The translations under genes and the position numbers were made by a program. The notes under the pieces were generated by a model. That model ran no database searches, was not told where the DNA came from, and worked only from the letters and a program-made list of their open reading frames with translations. A DNA stretch of 64,000 bases from Akkermansia sp. (GTDB lineage: Bacteria > Verrucomicrobiota > Verrucomicrobiia > Verrucomicrobiales > Akkermansiaceae), in assembly GCF_020860705.1 (NCBI RefSeq), contig NZ_JAJBTT010000054.1, positions 1-64,000 of the forward strand, read 5' to 3'. Of this stretch, positions 26,449 to 35,173 are shown one piece after another (positions within the stretch are counted from its first letter, which is position 1; each line of letters begins with the position of its first letter).

Positions 26449-27135
26449 ATGTTCCTCTCCATCTGTGAAATCATGAGCACGATCATTGGCGCCCTGGCGG
26501 GGTCCATTGCTTCTTCACGGGTGAAAATGGACCTGTTCGGTGTGATTGTGTGCGGCACGCTGGCGGCGCTGGGCGGCGGAACCGTGCGCGACCTTCTGCT
26601 GGAAATTCCGGTGTACTGGACGCTGCCCTCCGGAGAAATCTTTGTGCTGGCCGCCGTCGTCACCAGCCTGGTGACTTTTTACGTGGCCCAGAAATACCCG
26701 CCGCCCATGGGCACCATCCGCGTGGCGGACGCCATCGTGCTGGCCCTCTTCGGCATGATCGGCACGGAAAAATCCTACCTGCACGGCTATACGCCCACCG
26801 TTTCCGTGATGATGGGAATCTGCACCGGCGTGGCGGGCGGCCTGCTGCGCGACGTGCTTACCGGCAACGTTCCCTACGTGTTCCGTCCCGGGGAACTGTA
26901 CGCCACTGCGGCCCTGCTGGGCGGCGTGGCATACGCGGTGCTTTATTACTTCGGAATAGATTCCTCCACCTGTTTTGTCACGGGCTTCGTGGTTACGCTC
27001 TCCGTGCGCCTGGCGGCTATCCGCTGGAACTGGAACCTGCCCTCCTATCTTCCCCTCTTTTCCCCGGAGGCGGAACCGGAAGCCATGGAAGAGGAGGAAA
27101 AGGAAATTCGTTCCGGAAAGACGGGCGGCAAGTGA
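26449..27135 (+). CDS. TRIC-family (UPF0126) cation channel
   Basis: 228 residues from ATG 26449. Two repeated three-helix units, each with the family glycine motif: LGGGTVRDLLLEIPVYW and AGGLLRDVLTGNVPYVFR. Prokaryotic TRIC proteins are trimeric K+-permeable channels of the inner membrane. The C-terminal tail is acidic (EAEPEAMEEEEKEI). It is downstream of and close to the MBL hydrolase gene, and convergent with mnmE. Confidence 0.9.
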   Translation: MFLSICEIMSTIIGALAGSIASSRVKMDLFGVIVCGTLAALGGGTVRDLLLEIPVYWTLPSGEIFVLAAVVTSLVTFYVAQKYPPPMGTIRVADAIVLALFGMIGTEKSYLHGYTPTVSVMMGICTGVAGGLLRDVLTGNVPYVFRPGELYATAALLGGVAYAVLYYFGIDSSTCFVTGFVVTLSVRLAAIRWNWNLPSYLPLFSPEAEPEAMEEEEKEIRSGKTGGK

Positions 27136-27179
27136 ACCCCGCCACTTGTGAAAGCTCCCCTCGATGCAATACCGGCGCT

Positions 27180-28529
27180 TTACTTGCCCAGGCAGAAGGA
27201 GGAAAAAATAGCACCCAGCACATCTTCCGTATCCACGGCGCCGGTGATTTCCCCCAGGTGCGTCACGGCTTCCCTCAGTTCCAGGGCCGTGAATTCCGGG
27301 CTCTCCTGCCGGGAGATGGATTCCGAAGCCAACCGGATGTGCTCCAGGCACAGGCCCAGTTCATGCTGGTGCCGGGCGTTGATGGCTACCAGGGAACTTC
27401 CCGATTCTCCGGGAAGCCGGGAAGCGAACGTGCGGACAATCGCTTCTTCCAGCTCTTTCTTTCCTTCCCCGGCGGTGCAGGAAAACCGGATGCCGGAAAC
27501 GGCCGCCCAGTCCGGATGGATCCCCAGGTCGCACTTGTTCAGGATCAGCAGCCGGGGCGCGGTATAAGGAGCGGCCGGGAAAAGTTCTGTCCGGGGCGCG
27601 GAAGCGTCCGCCACCTCCAGAACAAGGTCGGCGGTTTCCAGCGCCCTGTTGGTGCGGGAAATGCCGGCTTGTTCAATGACGTCGGAGGATTCCCGGACTC
27701 CTGCCGTGTCAATCAGGCGCAGGGCCAGCCCGGCGAGCTGGATGGATTCCTCCACCGTGTCCCGCGTGGTTCCGGCAATGTTGCTGACAATGGCCCGTTC
27801 ATACCCCAGCAGGGTATTCAGCAGGCTGGATTTTCCCACGTTGGGCGGTCCGGCGATTGCCGTCCGGATTCCTTCCCGCAGCAGACGGCCGCCTTCTGCG
27901 GTCCTCAGCAAGCCGGAAAGCTTTTCTTCCATGTTCCGGAGACGTTCCAGAAGATCGGAAGCCGTATCCGGGGAAATGTCTTCATCCGGAAAGTCGATAT
28001 AGGCTTCAATGTGGGCCAGGACGTGAACCAGGCTGTCCTTGAGTTCGTCCACCTGGGCTCCAATGCCTCCGTCCAGCTGGGTTTGCGCGGCTTTCAGGGC
28101 CAGGTCGCTTCCGGCGGAAATCACGTCCATCACGGCTTCCGCCTGGGTCAGGTCCATCCGGCCGTTCAGGAAGGCCCTCTTCGTGAATTCGCCCGGCTCC
28201 GCCGGGGAGGCGCCGCACTGGTACAGGCGTTTCAGCAGCCGGTCCGTCACCAGCATGCCGCCATGGCAGGAGATTTCCACGGTGTCTTCCCCCGTGTAGC
28301 TGGCCGGAGCCGGAAACCAAGTGATGAGCGCCTGGTCAATGGCGACTCCCTCCGCGTCCAGAATGCGGGCCAGGGCAGCCTGGCGCGGCTGGAGGCGCCC
28401 GGTCAGGGAGGCAGACGTGCATTTGCCGAGGACGTCCAGGCATCCGGAGCCGCTCATGCGGATGACGGCAATGGCTCCCTGTCCTGCGGCGGTCGCCTGG
28501 GCGGCTATGGTGCGTTCCGGGTCAATCAT
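27180..28529 (-). CDS. mnmE: tRNA modification GTPase MnmE
   Basis: 449 residues. Formyl-THF-binding N-terminal domain (TIAAQATAAGQGAIAVIRMS), helical domain, and an inserted G domain: GPPNVGKSS at about 227-235, GTTRD, DTAG, NKCD. The C-terminus ends FSSFCLGK; the canonical motif is FC(I/V/L)GK, whose Cys is needed for activity. With MnmG it makes the cmnm5 modification at U34 of tRNA. The start overlaps the mnmA stop in an ATGA, so the two enzymes of wobble-uridine modification are translationally coupled. Confidence 0.96.
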   Translation of the reverse strand: MIDPERTIAAQATAAGQGAIAVIRMSGSGCLDVLGKCTSASLTGRLQPRQAALARILDAEGVAIDQALITWFPAPASYTGEDTVEISCHGGMLVTDRLLKRLYQCGASPAEPGEFTKRAFLNGRMDLTQAEAVMDVISAGSDLALKAAQTQLDGGIGAQVDELKDSLVHVLAHIEAYIDFPDEDISPDTASDLLERLRNMEEKLSGLLRTAEGGRLLREGIRTAIAGPPNVGKSSLLNTLLGYERAIVSNIAGTTRDTVEESIQLAGLALRLIDTAGVRESSDVIEQAGISRTNRALETADLVLEVADASAPRTELFPAAPYTAPRLLILNKCDLGIHPDWAAVSGIRFSCTAGEGKKELEEAIVRTFASRLPGESGSSLVAINARHQHELGLCLEHIRLASESISRQESPEFTALELREAVTHLGEITGAVDTEDVLGAIFSSFCLGK

Positions 28530-29599
28530 GATTCTATGGATTCAAAAAAACCGCCGCCCAGCAACTTGCCTCCGTCGTAAAAGGCGCAAACCTGGCCCAC
28601 CGCCAGGGCGCGGAGGGGCGTATCAAAGCTGAGGCGGACCTTGCCTTCTTCCAGATATTCGCAGGAGGCCCATTCCGCTTTGGCCCGGTAGCGTGGCTGC
28701 GCCATGACGCGGGGGGGCAGGGGGGCCAGCGTGTTGGAAATGCCGCCAACTACGGCACGGGTGGCGTACAGTCCCTGCGTGGAAACGTCTTCATACCCCA
28801 GGATCAGGCGGTTGCGCTTGACGTCCTTCCCCACCACCACGTAGGCGATTCCCTCCCGCGGAGAGGCGACCCCGTGCCCTTTCCTCTGCCCCATGGTGAA
28901 CAGGTGCAGGCCGTTGTGCATGCCGAGCGTCCTGCCTTCCGTGTCCACGATTTTGCCGGGTTTGTCCGGCAGGTAGTGGCGCAGGAAATCGCTCATCTTC
29001 ACCTGGCCGATGAAACAGATGCCCTGGCTGTCCTTCTTGCGCGCCGTAGGGAGGCCGTATTTGTCCGCCAGAATACGGACTTCCGGCTTCAGCAGGTCTC
29101 CCAGGGGGAATATGGCCCGTGCGATTTGGTCCGGCCGCATCAGGGACAGGAAGTAGGACTGGTCCTTGTTCGGATCCCGGCCACGCAGGATGAAAGAACC
29201 CTGCGGCGTGTCCAGCCTGCGGGCGTAATGGCCCGTGGCAACGTAGTCAAACCCCTGTTCCAGCGCATAATCCAGAAAGACGCCGAACTTCATTTCCCGG
29301 TTGCACAGCACGTCCGGATTGGGCGTATATCCGGCGCGGTATCCTTCAATCAGATAATTGACGATGCGGGCGCGGTATTCGTCCACCAGGTCGATGACCC
29401 GGAACTCGATGCCGATTTTTTTGGCGACGCCCAGGGCATCCTGAATATCCTGCTCCCAGGGGCATTCGCCGGGGATGCCCTCGTCATTCACCCAGTTTTT
29501 CATGTACGCCCCCACTACGTCATGGCCCTGCTCCATGAGCAGGGCCGCTGCCACGGAGCTGTCCACCCCGCCTGATAAGCCTACAAGAATGCGTGCCAC
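28526..29599 (-). CDS. mnmA: tRNA-specific 2-thiouridylase MnmA
   Basis: 357 residues from GTG 29599 (ARILVGLSGGVDSSV), where MnmA homologues begin; the frame is open further upstream but does not resemble the family. The PP-loop SGGVDSS, the catalytic Cys pair in NPDVLCNREMKFG and GICFIGQ, and GHYARR identify it. It thiolates C2 of U34 in Lys, Glu and Gln tRNAs. It is followed by mnmE with a 4-nt overlap. Confidence 0.95.
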   Translation of the reverse strand: MARILVGLSGGVDSSVAAALLMEQGHDVVGAYMKNWVNDEGIPGECPWEQDIQDALGVAKKIGIEFRVIDLVDEYRARIVNYLIEGYRAGYTPNPDVLCNREMKFGVFLDYALEQGFDYVATGHYARRLDTPQGSFILRGRDPNKDQSYFLSLMRPDQIARAIFPLGDLLKPEVRILADKYGLPTARKKDSQGICFIGQVKMSDFLRHYLPDKPGKIVDTEGRTLGMHNGLHLFTMGQRKGHGVASPREGIAYVVVGKDVKRNRLILGYEDVSTQGLYATRAVVGGISNTLAPLPPRVMAQPRYRAKAEWASCEYLEEGKVRLSFDTPLRALAVGQVCAFYDGGKLLGGGFFESIES

Positions 29600-29843
29600 G
29601 ATGCTGGAAAAGATATGGATGTGATGGGGCGGAATGTGTTGGAGAGCCTTTCCCGCCAGCCCCTGTAAATCAAAGATACCCCCGCAAGCCAAGACAAAAA
29701 GAGAGGAAGACAGGCATCCGGCGTTAACTTCGGGCAAAATAAGGCGGTGTTTCCGGCTGGACTTTGATTGTTAAACAAGTGGCCCGAGTCCGGATCCAGA
29801 ATCCGAAGTCAACGAAAAAACCTGGGGAAAAGTTGGTTAGGGG
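29600..29843. other. Intergenic region upstream of mnmA
   Basis: No gene is supported here. The DNA is less GC-rich than its neighbours and no convincing promoter hexamers were found. It ends in the long inverted repeat described separately. Confidence 0.5.
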
Positions 29844-29926
29844 TAATAGGGCATCTAAGGATAACAGGAATAATAAGGGTCGGCAAAATTCCTCTATTGT
29901 CCCTGTTATCCTTATGTTTCCTATTA
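29844..29926. repeat. Long imperfect inverted repeat (36-nt arms)
   Basis: Arms 29844-29879 and 29891-29926, loop of 11 nt. Each arm has TAATAGG, five non-matching bases, a perfect 13-bp match TAAGGATAACAGG, then a partly matching tail. The right arm contains the stop codon of the acetyltransferase gene. It is AT-rich against a GC-rich background. It could act as a terminator for the acetyltransferase transcript or be a remnant of a small mobile hairpin element. Confidence 0.7.
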
Positions 29927-30613
29927 ATAGGGTTTCTTGATGGCGGCGTTGACTGTCACGGTTCCCGCATCCGCTTTTCTCCGCATGGCGACAATTTCCT
30001 CAAAGCGTTTTTGCGACGGAGTCCCGGAGACCATTTCCTTTGCCGGAAAATGCCGGTCAAATTCGGCGGCGCACTTTTCATCAAGATCATACACGGCAGC
30101 TTCCACGTAACGGCCTTTCATGCCGAATAAGGCATCTTTCTGCAATTCGCAGGCCTGGAGGGCTGCCGCGTACATATCATCCGCCGTTCTGATGCCCAGC
30201 GTTTCCGCGGGCACGAACCCGTGGCGTGAATAGTAGCCCGGGTCGCCGTACAGCAGAATGGCACGGAACCCCATTTCACGGGCTTTCATTTTGGTATATT
30301 CGATCATTTGCCGCCCGATTCTCCGGCGCTGGTATTCCGGAAGAACGGAGATGGGGCCCATGCCCAGCACCTCGCATTCCTTCCCGTCATTTGTCCTGAT
30401 GACGGATTTTGCATAAACGATGTTCCCGACAATGCGGCCGCCGTGAACGGCAACCACATCCAGTTCCGGGATAAAGGAGGGATGGCCGCGCATGATATGG
30501 AGCAGGTAGTGCTCATTGCAACCGGGGGAATAATGGTTCCAGAACGCTTCCCGCGTGACATGTTCCGTTTCCGCATAGTCTGCAGGCTGCTCCGTTCTTA
30601 ATTTGATGGTCAT
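29924..30613 (-). CDS. GNAT-family N-acetyltransferase
   Basis: 229 residues. GNAT acetyl-CoA fold: VVAVHGGRIVGNIVYAKS, then MGPISVLPEYQRRRIGRQMI (the acetyl-CoA loop QRRRIG) and AILLYGDPGYYSRHGFVPA. The last segment places it with YhbS-type enzymes. The substrate is unknown. It sits between mnmA and the SUMF1-domain lipoprotein gene, with a long AT-rich hairpin at its end, and looks like an accessory insertion between housekeeping genes. Confidence 0.85.
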   Translation of the reverse strand: MTIKLRTEQPADYAETEHVTREAFWNHYSPGCNEHYLLHIMRGHPSFIPELDVVAVHGGRIVGNIVYAKSVIRTNDGKECEVLGMGPISVLPEYQRRRIGRQMIEYTKMKAREMGFRAILLYGDPGYYSRHGFVPAETLGIRTADDMYAAALQACELQKDALFGMKGRYVEAAVYDLDEKCAAEFDRHFPAKEMVSGTPSQKRFEEIVAMRRKADAGTVTVNAAIKKPY

Positions 30614-30626
30614 GGAAAGTCTCTCT

Positions 30627-31829
30627 TTACGGTTCCCCCTTGGAAAAGTTCCAGAGGCGGTGCATGGTGATGACGTCCGGAATGTTCATGGGGCGCACCA
30701 CGCGGAAGCCGATCATGCCTCCATCCGTCAGATACCAGATGCTTTTGGGGTTCTGGGGATCCTGGCGGTTCCAGGCGGGAGAGCTGGCGCGGCGCGCGGC
30801 GTTCCGCAGGCGGTCCGGATCATCTTCCCAGGAACCTCCGCGGACCACGTGGGGAGCCTTGGGCATGATGACGAGGGGATCTTTCACGGACTGTCCGGAC
30901 CGTTTGGCGTAAGCGTCCGGAGTGTAGGAATCCAGGACCCATTCAGCCACGTTTCCGTGCATGTCCCGGAGTCCCCACGCATTCGGTTTTTTGGACCCCG
31001 TTTTCTGGTAGCGGTCATTGGAATTGTCCCAGTACCAGGCGTACTGGTCCAGGGCCTCCTCCCCGTTTCCGTAGGAATAGGCGCCGGAATTTCCTGCACG
31101 GCAGGCGTATTCCCATTCCGCTTCCGTGGGCAGGCGGTAGTAGTGCCCGGTCTGGGCGCTCAGCCATTCACAGAATTTGCTGGCGGCGTGATGGGACATG
31201 GATATGGCAGGCAGGCCGTGTTCATAGCCGCGGCCCATGCCCAGGTTCATCGCGGTGTAAGGGGCCGTGGGCTGCGTGACGGAGTCCCACAGTTCATCGT
31301 CCGGCTGTTCCTCCAGAAGCTGGCCGTCCTTGGCACGGGGGCGCCCATTCTCCATGAAGGCCGTATAGAGTTCCCAGGGGATTTCCATTTCTGAAATCCA
31401 GAAGGGGGAAACGCTGACTTCATGCCGGGGGCCTTCATCCGGTTTGCGGCCCGGTTCCTTCTCGGGGCTTCCCATGGAAAAAGTCCCTCCGGGAATGGCG
31501 ATCATGCGGAGGGAAGCCCCTGCCGCAGGCACCGCTTCCGTATAGGACTCAAAGCGTGCCGGCGTGCCGGAGGCCTCAATGAGCTGATGGATTTGGCGCG
31601 TGGTGCCAATCAGTTCCCGGGAAGGAAGGTCATCCGGAACGGGAAGGGAAGGACCGGCGGCGCGGTCCAGCTCCCGTTTTTGCAGGGCGGAGCGGCTTTC
31701 CCCCCACTGGCGCGCGCTGGTAATGCGCGCGGCATCCTCCGTGGCCGGCCGGGGGGAACCTTCGTCCCGGCACCCGGTCAGCAGGGCGCTTCCTCCCAGA
31801 AAGCAGGAAACAAGGAAAATGCCGCGCAT
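30627..31829 (-). CDS. SUMF1/FGE-domain lipoprotein (probably not catalytic as FGE)
   Basis: 400 residues with a lipoprotein signal (FLVSCFLGGSALLTGC). Residues about 105-390 form a formylglycine-generating-enzyme-like domain: MIAIPGGTFSMGSPEKE, RLPTEAEWEYACRAG, GNVAEWVLDSY, VVRGGSWEDDP, MIGFRVVRP. True FGE needs two Cys, one of them in the closing GFRC motif; here that position is Val (GFRVV) and the RNAARRASSPAWN segment also has no Cys. It is therefore more likely a binding or structural SUMF1-domain protein in the envelope than the activator of the sulfatases in this genome. Confidence 0.85.
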   Translation of the reverse strand: MRGIFLVSCFLGGSALLTGCRDEGSPRPATEDAARITSARQWGESRSALQKRELDRAAGPSLPVPDDLPSRELIGTTRQIHQLIEASGTPARFESYTEAVPAAGASLRMIAIPGGTFSMGSPEKEPGRKPDEGPRHEVSVSPFWISEMEIPWELYTAFMENGRPRAKDGQLLEEQPDDELWDSVTQPTAPYTAMNLGMGRGYEHGLPAISMSHHAASKFCEWLSAQTGHYYRLPTEAEWEYACRAGNSGAYSYGNGEEALDQYAWYWDNSNDRYQKTGSKKPNAWGLRDMHGNVAEWVLDSYTPDAYAKRSGQSVKDPLVIMPKAPHVVRGGSWEDDPDRLRNAARRASSPAWNRQDPQNPKSIWYLTDGGMIGFRVVRPMNIPDVITMHRLWNFSKGEP

Positions 31830-31852
31830 GGAGTGGTGCAGGCGGGAGAGTC

Positions 31853-32599
31853 CTACATCGTCATGCCCCCGTCACAGGCAATAACCTGTCCGGTGATGTA
31901 ACGGGCGTCATCAGAGGCAAGGAAGGCCGTCAGGGCGGCGATGTCTTCCACGGAGCCCTGTTCCTTCAGAGGAATCTTTTTGACGATTTCCTCCTTGAGG
32001 TTGTCCGGGATGGCGTTGGACATTTCCGTGCAAATGAAGCCGGGGGCAATCGCGTTGCACGTTACTTTGCGCGGTGCGAATTCCAGGGCCAGGGACTTGG
32101 TGAAGCCAATCAGGCCCGCCTTGGAGGCGGCATAGTTGGCCTGTCCGATGTTGCCGACCAGGCCGATGACGGAACTCATGTTGATGATGCGTCCGGCGGG
32201 GGATTTCATCAGTACGCGCTGGAGGGCCTTGACCGTATTGAAGGCGCTCTTCAGGTTGGTGTCCATAACGGCGTCCCAGTCTTCCTCTTTCATGCGGAGC
32301 ATGAGGGTGTCACGGGTGATGCCGGCATTGTTCACCAGAATGTCGATTTGCGGGAATTCCTTCAGAATGACGGAGATGGTTTCCTGGACGGCGGCGTAAT
32401 CCGCTACGTCGCAGGGATACGCCTTGCAGGAGTCCGGGAATTCTCCGTTGATTTCTTCTGCGGCTCCCCCGCAGCTGGACGGGCTGCGGCTGATCAGGAT
32501 GACTTTGGCTCCTTCCGAGGCGAAGCGGCGCGCGATGGCATTTCCGATTCCCCGGCCTGCACCGGTAACGATGGCTGTTTTACCTGCTAACTTTTGCAT
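31853..32599 (-). CDS. fabG: 3-oxoacyl-ACP reductase FabG
   Basis: 248 residues from ATG 32599 ([19 protein letters not shown]), the normal FabG length; the open frame further upstream is not used by the family. Short-chain dehydrogenase motifs: TGAGRGIG for NAD(P), NNAG, the catalytic Ser in [18 protein letters not shown] with Tyr and Lys, and PGFICTEM. Reduces beta-ketoacyl-ACP in fatty-acid elongation. A GGGG sequence 6 nt before the ATG could serve as ribosome binding site. No other fab gene is adjacent. Confidence 0.92.
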   Translation of the reverse strand: MQKLAGKTAIVTGAGRGIGNAIARRFASEGAKVILISRSPSSCGGAAEEINGEFPDSCKAYPCDVADYAAVQETISVILKEFPQIDILVNNAGITRDTLMLRMKEEDWDAVMDTNLKSAFNTVKALQRVLMKSPAGRIINMSSVIGLVGNIGQANYAASKAGLIGFTKSLALEFAPRKVTCNAIAPGFICTEMSNAIPDNLKEEIVKKIPLKEQGSVEDIAALTAFLASDDARYITGQVIACDGGMTM

Positions 32600-32702
32600 G
32601 CTGCCCCTAGTAAACCCGTTTTTTCCGGCTCCGGCAAGCTTGAAATGGGAGCAGGAGGCGACGGATGTTCCCGGTGCTTTGCCTGCTGTGCGGCCCTGCT
32701 GG

Positions 32703-33239
32703 TCAATTGGGAGGAAGTAGGTCTTCAACACGGATATCCTCGGCGTTTCCCCCTCCGTGTTCCTCCTCATCTTCATCCGTCTCTATAAAGGTACTGAATT
32801 CGTCCGAGTTTTCCAGAATATCCTTCAAGGCGGCGGACCCGTAATAGCGGGCTTCCAGCAGTCGTTTGCCTTCCTGCTTGCACTGCTCGGTCAATCGTTC
32901 CATCCGTTCCTCCATTTTTTCCATCAGGGCCTCTTCTTTTTCCTTTTCCTTATCGCTCAATTTATCCTGGAGATTAAGGAAATGCTGAATATCTTTCTGG
33001 ATACCCTGCAGCGTCTTGACGGCCTTGTCCGCGCTTTCCTTATCCTGCACGGCGGCCAGTGTCTGGTGAGTGTTGATGGCAAGAGAAAAAGCCTGGTTGA
33101 TCAGGGAATCGGCGGAAGGGGTTTTTTCTGCCGGGGCAGAGGACGCAGGGGCAGCGGCGAGCGCGGCCGGTTCACCGAACGCAAGCGATGCGCCGCACAG
33201 CAGCGCAGAACTCAGAACAGGGATAAGGGAAATCTTCAT
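32703..33239 (-). CDS. Exported hypothetical protein, helical with acidic tail
   Basis: 178 residues. Signal peptide ([22 protein letters not shown]), an Ala/Ser/Pro stretch, then a long amphipathic helical region rich in Lys and Glu (about residues 60-130), and a very acidic end ([12 protein letters not shown]) finishing EDLLPPN. No recognised domain. Periplasmic location is inferred from the signal. It is about 100 nt upstream of fabG on the same strand. Confidence 0.65.
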   Translation of the reverse strand: MKISLIPVLSSALLCGASLAFGEPAALAAAPASSAPAEKTPSADSLINQAFSLAINTHQTLAAVQDKESADKAVKTLQGIQKDIQHFLNLQDKLSDKEKEKEEALMEKMEERMERLTEQCKQEGKRLLEARYYGSAALKDILENSDEFSTFIETDEDEEEHGGGNAEDIRVEDLLPPN

Positions 33240-33440
33240 CCCGTCCTTTTAAGGCAGGATAAAACCCATGGCAAGGAGAAAAGACGCGGAGGCGGACAGT
33301 CCGGGAGATCGGGTCCCGGAAGTTTTTTCCCGGTTCAGGGAATTTCCTGAACATGGGGAAGCCGGGAGCTCCTCGTGTGCGGAAGAGTCATCATGACCGC
33401 CTGGTGCAGGCGAAGCGTTTCCTGCACGCTTGCCTGATTC

Positions 33441-35051
33441 TTATTCCGCCGTGATGCCACCCTTTTCGTCGTCCAGAATGCCGGACTTTTCCAGATAATA
33501 GTCATAGCCGCCCGCATAAGTGGTAATGGTTCCCCGGTTCACGTGCAGGGTTTTTTCCGCCAGGGAGCGGATGAAGTGCACGTCGTGGGAGATGAAGACC
33601 AGGGTTCCCTCATAATGTTTCAGGGCTTGCACCAGGGCTTCCACGGACAGAAGGTCCAGGTGGGTGGTCGGTTCATCCATCAGCAGGAGGTTGGGCGGGT
33701 CCACCAGGAACTTGACCAGGCTGAGGCGTGATTTTTCTCCGCCGGAAAGCACGCTGACGCGTTTTTCCACATCCAGCCTCCGGAACAGGAAGGAACCCAG
33801 GATGGAGCGCGCCTCTTCCTCGCGGATTTCAGCATTGCATTTCATGATTTCCTCCAGCACGGTATTCTCCGGATTCAGGTTTTCCGTGCGGGCCTGGGAG
33901 AAGTAGCCGATGCGCGTGGTGGTGCCGGGGGTGCGTTTGCCGGAATCAATGGGAATGATGCCCGCCAGGATTTTCAGCAGGGTGGATTTGCCTGCGCCGT
34001 TGGGGCCCACCAGCACGGTGCGTTCTCCGCGTTCTACCAGCAGGTCCAGGTTTTCGTAAACCTTGTGGTCGCCGTAGGACTGGCAGACCTTTTCCAGCTC
34101 AATGACTTTCTGGGTACTGCGCGGCGGCTGGGGAAAATTGAATTTGAATACTTTCCTGCGTGCCACGGGTTTTGGAATAAGCTTCATCTTTTCCAGCTGC
34201 TTGATGCGGCTCTGGACCTGTCCGGCCTTGGAATTGATGGAGCGGAAACGGTCAATGAATTCCTGGATATGTGCGATCTCCTTCTGCTGGTTGCGGTAGG
34301 CGGCCTGAAGCTGCTCAAAGCGCATGTCCCTCTGTTTCAGAAAGTCCGAGTAATTGCCGCGGTACTCCACCAATTTCTCGTTGTCAATGTCGTACACGCT
34401 TTCCACCAGTTCGTCCATGAAATCCCGGTCGTGGGAAATCATCAGGATGGCGCCGGGATAGTTTTTCAAATAGCGCTGAAGCCACAGCAGGGAAAGGAGA
34501 TCCAGGTGGTTGGTGGGTTCATCCAGCATCAGGAGGTCCGGTTCCAGGACGAGAAGCTTGGCCAGGTATGCGCGCATGATCCAGCCGCCGGACATTTCCC
34601 GTGCGGGGCGGTGGAAGTCGCTTTCCCGGAAGGCCAGCCCCTTGAGGATTTTTTTTGCCTTGGGTTCCAGCTGGTAGCCGTTGGCCGCATTAAAGGTGTC
34701 AATGGCCTCCGCATACTCCGGGGTATCCGTCCTGTTTGCGTTTTCTGCCGTCCGGATGACGTGGATGGCCCGTTCCATTTCAGGCGTGATGCCCATGGCG
34801 ATTTCCAGCACGGTTTCGTCCTTCGGTTCGCTGGCTTCCTGCGGAAGGTAGCCCACCATGGCGTACTCATCCATGCCGATGGAGCCTTCATCCGGCGTAT
34901 CTTCCCCCAGAATCATGCGGAACAGGGTGGATTTGCCTGCGCCGTTGGGGCCTACCAGGGCAACCCGTTCCCCCCAGTTAATGGTCATTTCCGTTTCCCT
35001 GAACAGGGTGCGTCCGGCGTGTGATTTGGTGAGGTTTTTGATCGTCAGCAT
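33441..35051 (-). CDS. ABC-F family ATPase
   Basis: 536 residues from ATG 35051 (MLTIKNLTKSHAGRTLF). Two ABC domains in tandem and no membrane part. Walker A GPNGAGKST occurs twice, signature motifs are MSGGW and LSGGEKSR, Walker B segments are LLMLDEPTNHLD and LLLMDEPTTHLD. A charged linker of about 80 residues joins them. ABC-F proteins act on the ribosome E site; EttA/YbiT-type housekeeping roles or antibiotic protection are both known. The length matches the housekeeping type. It is divergent from the lipoprotein gene at 35174. Confidence 0.9.
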   Translation of the reverse strand: MLTIKNLTKSHAGRTLFRETEMTINWGERVALVGPNGAGKSTLFRMILGEDTPDEGSIGMDEYAMVGYLPQEASEPKDETVLEIAMGITPEMERAIHVIRTAENANRTDTPEYAEAIDTFNAANGYQLEPKAKKILKGLAFRESDFHRPAREMSGGWIMRAYLAKLLVLEPDLLMLDEPTNHLDLLSLLWLQRYLKNYPGAILMISHDRDFMDELVESVYDIDNEKLVEYRGNYSDFLKQRDMRFEQLQAAYRNQQKEIAHIQEFIDRFRSINSKAGQVQSRIKQLEKMKLIPKPVARRKVFKFNFPQPPRSTQKVIELEKVCQSYGDHKVYENLDLLVERGERTVLVGPNGAGKSTLLKILAGIIPIDSGKRTPGTTTRIGYFSQARTENLNPENTVLEEIMKCNAEIREEEARSILGSFLFRRLDVEKRVSVLSGGEKSRLSLVKFLVDPPNLLLMDEPTTHLDLLSVEALVQALKHYEGTLVFISHDVHFIRSLAEKTLHVNRGTITTYAGGYDYYLEKSGILDDEKGGITAE

Positions 35052-35123
35052 GGTGAAGAAGGGCGGCATTCTAGCGGGCCGGAAAGGGGAAGGCAAGAGC
35101 CGTCAGGGCGGCATCCGGCATTT

Positions 35124-35154
35124 TTGAAAGCTTTACTGGATTTCTACATATAAT
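35124..35154 (+). promoter_or_regulatory. Promoter of the lipoprotein gene at 35174
   Basis: A perfect TATAAT at 35149-35154, with TTGAAA at 35124-35129 at a rather long 19-bp spacing. The predicted start of transcription, near 35161, leaves a leader of about 13 nt. Confidence 0.45.
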
Positions 35155-35173
35155 TTGCTAGCCTTGGCGCGCC

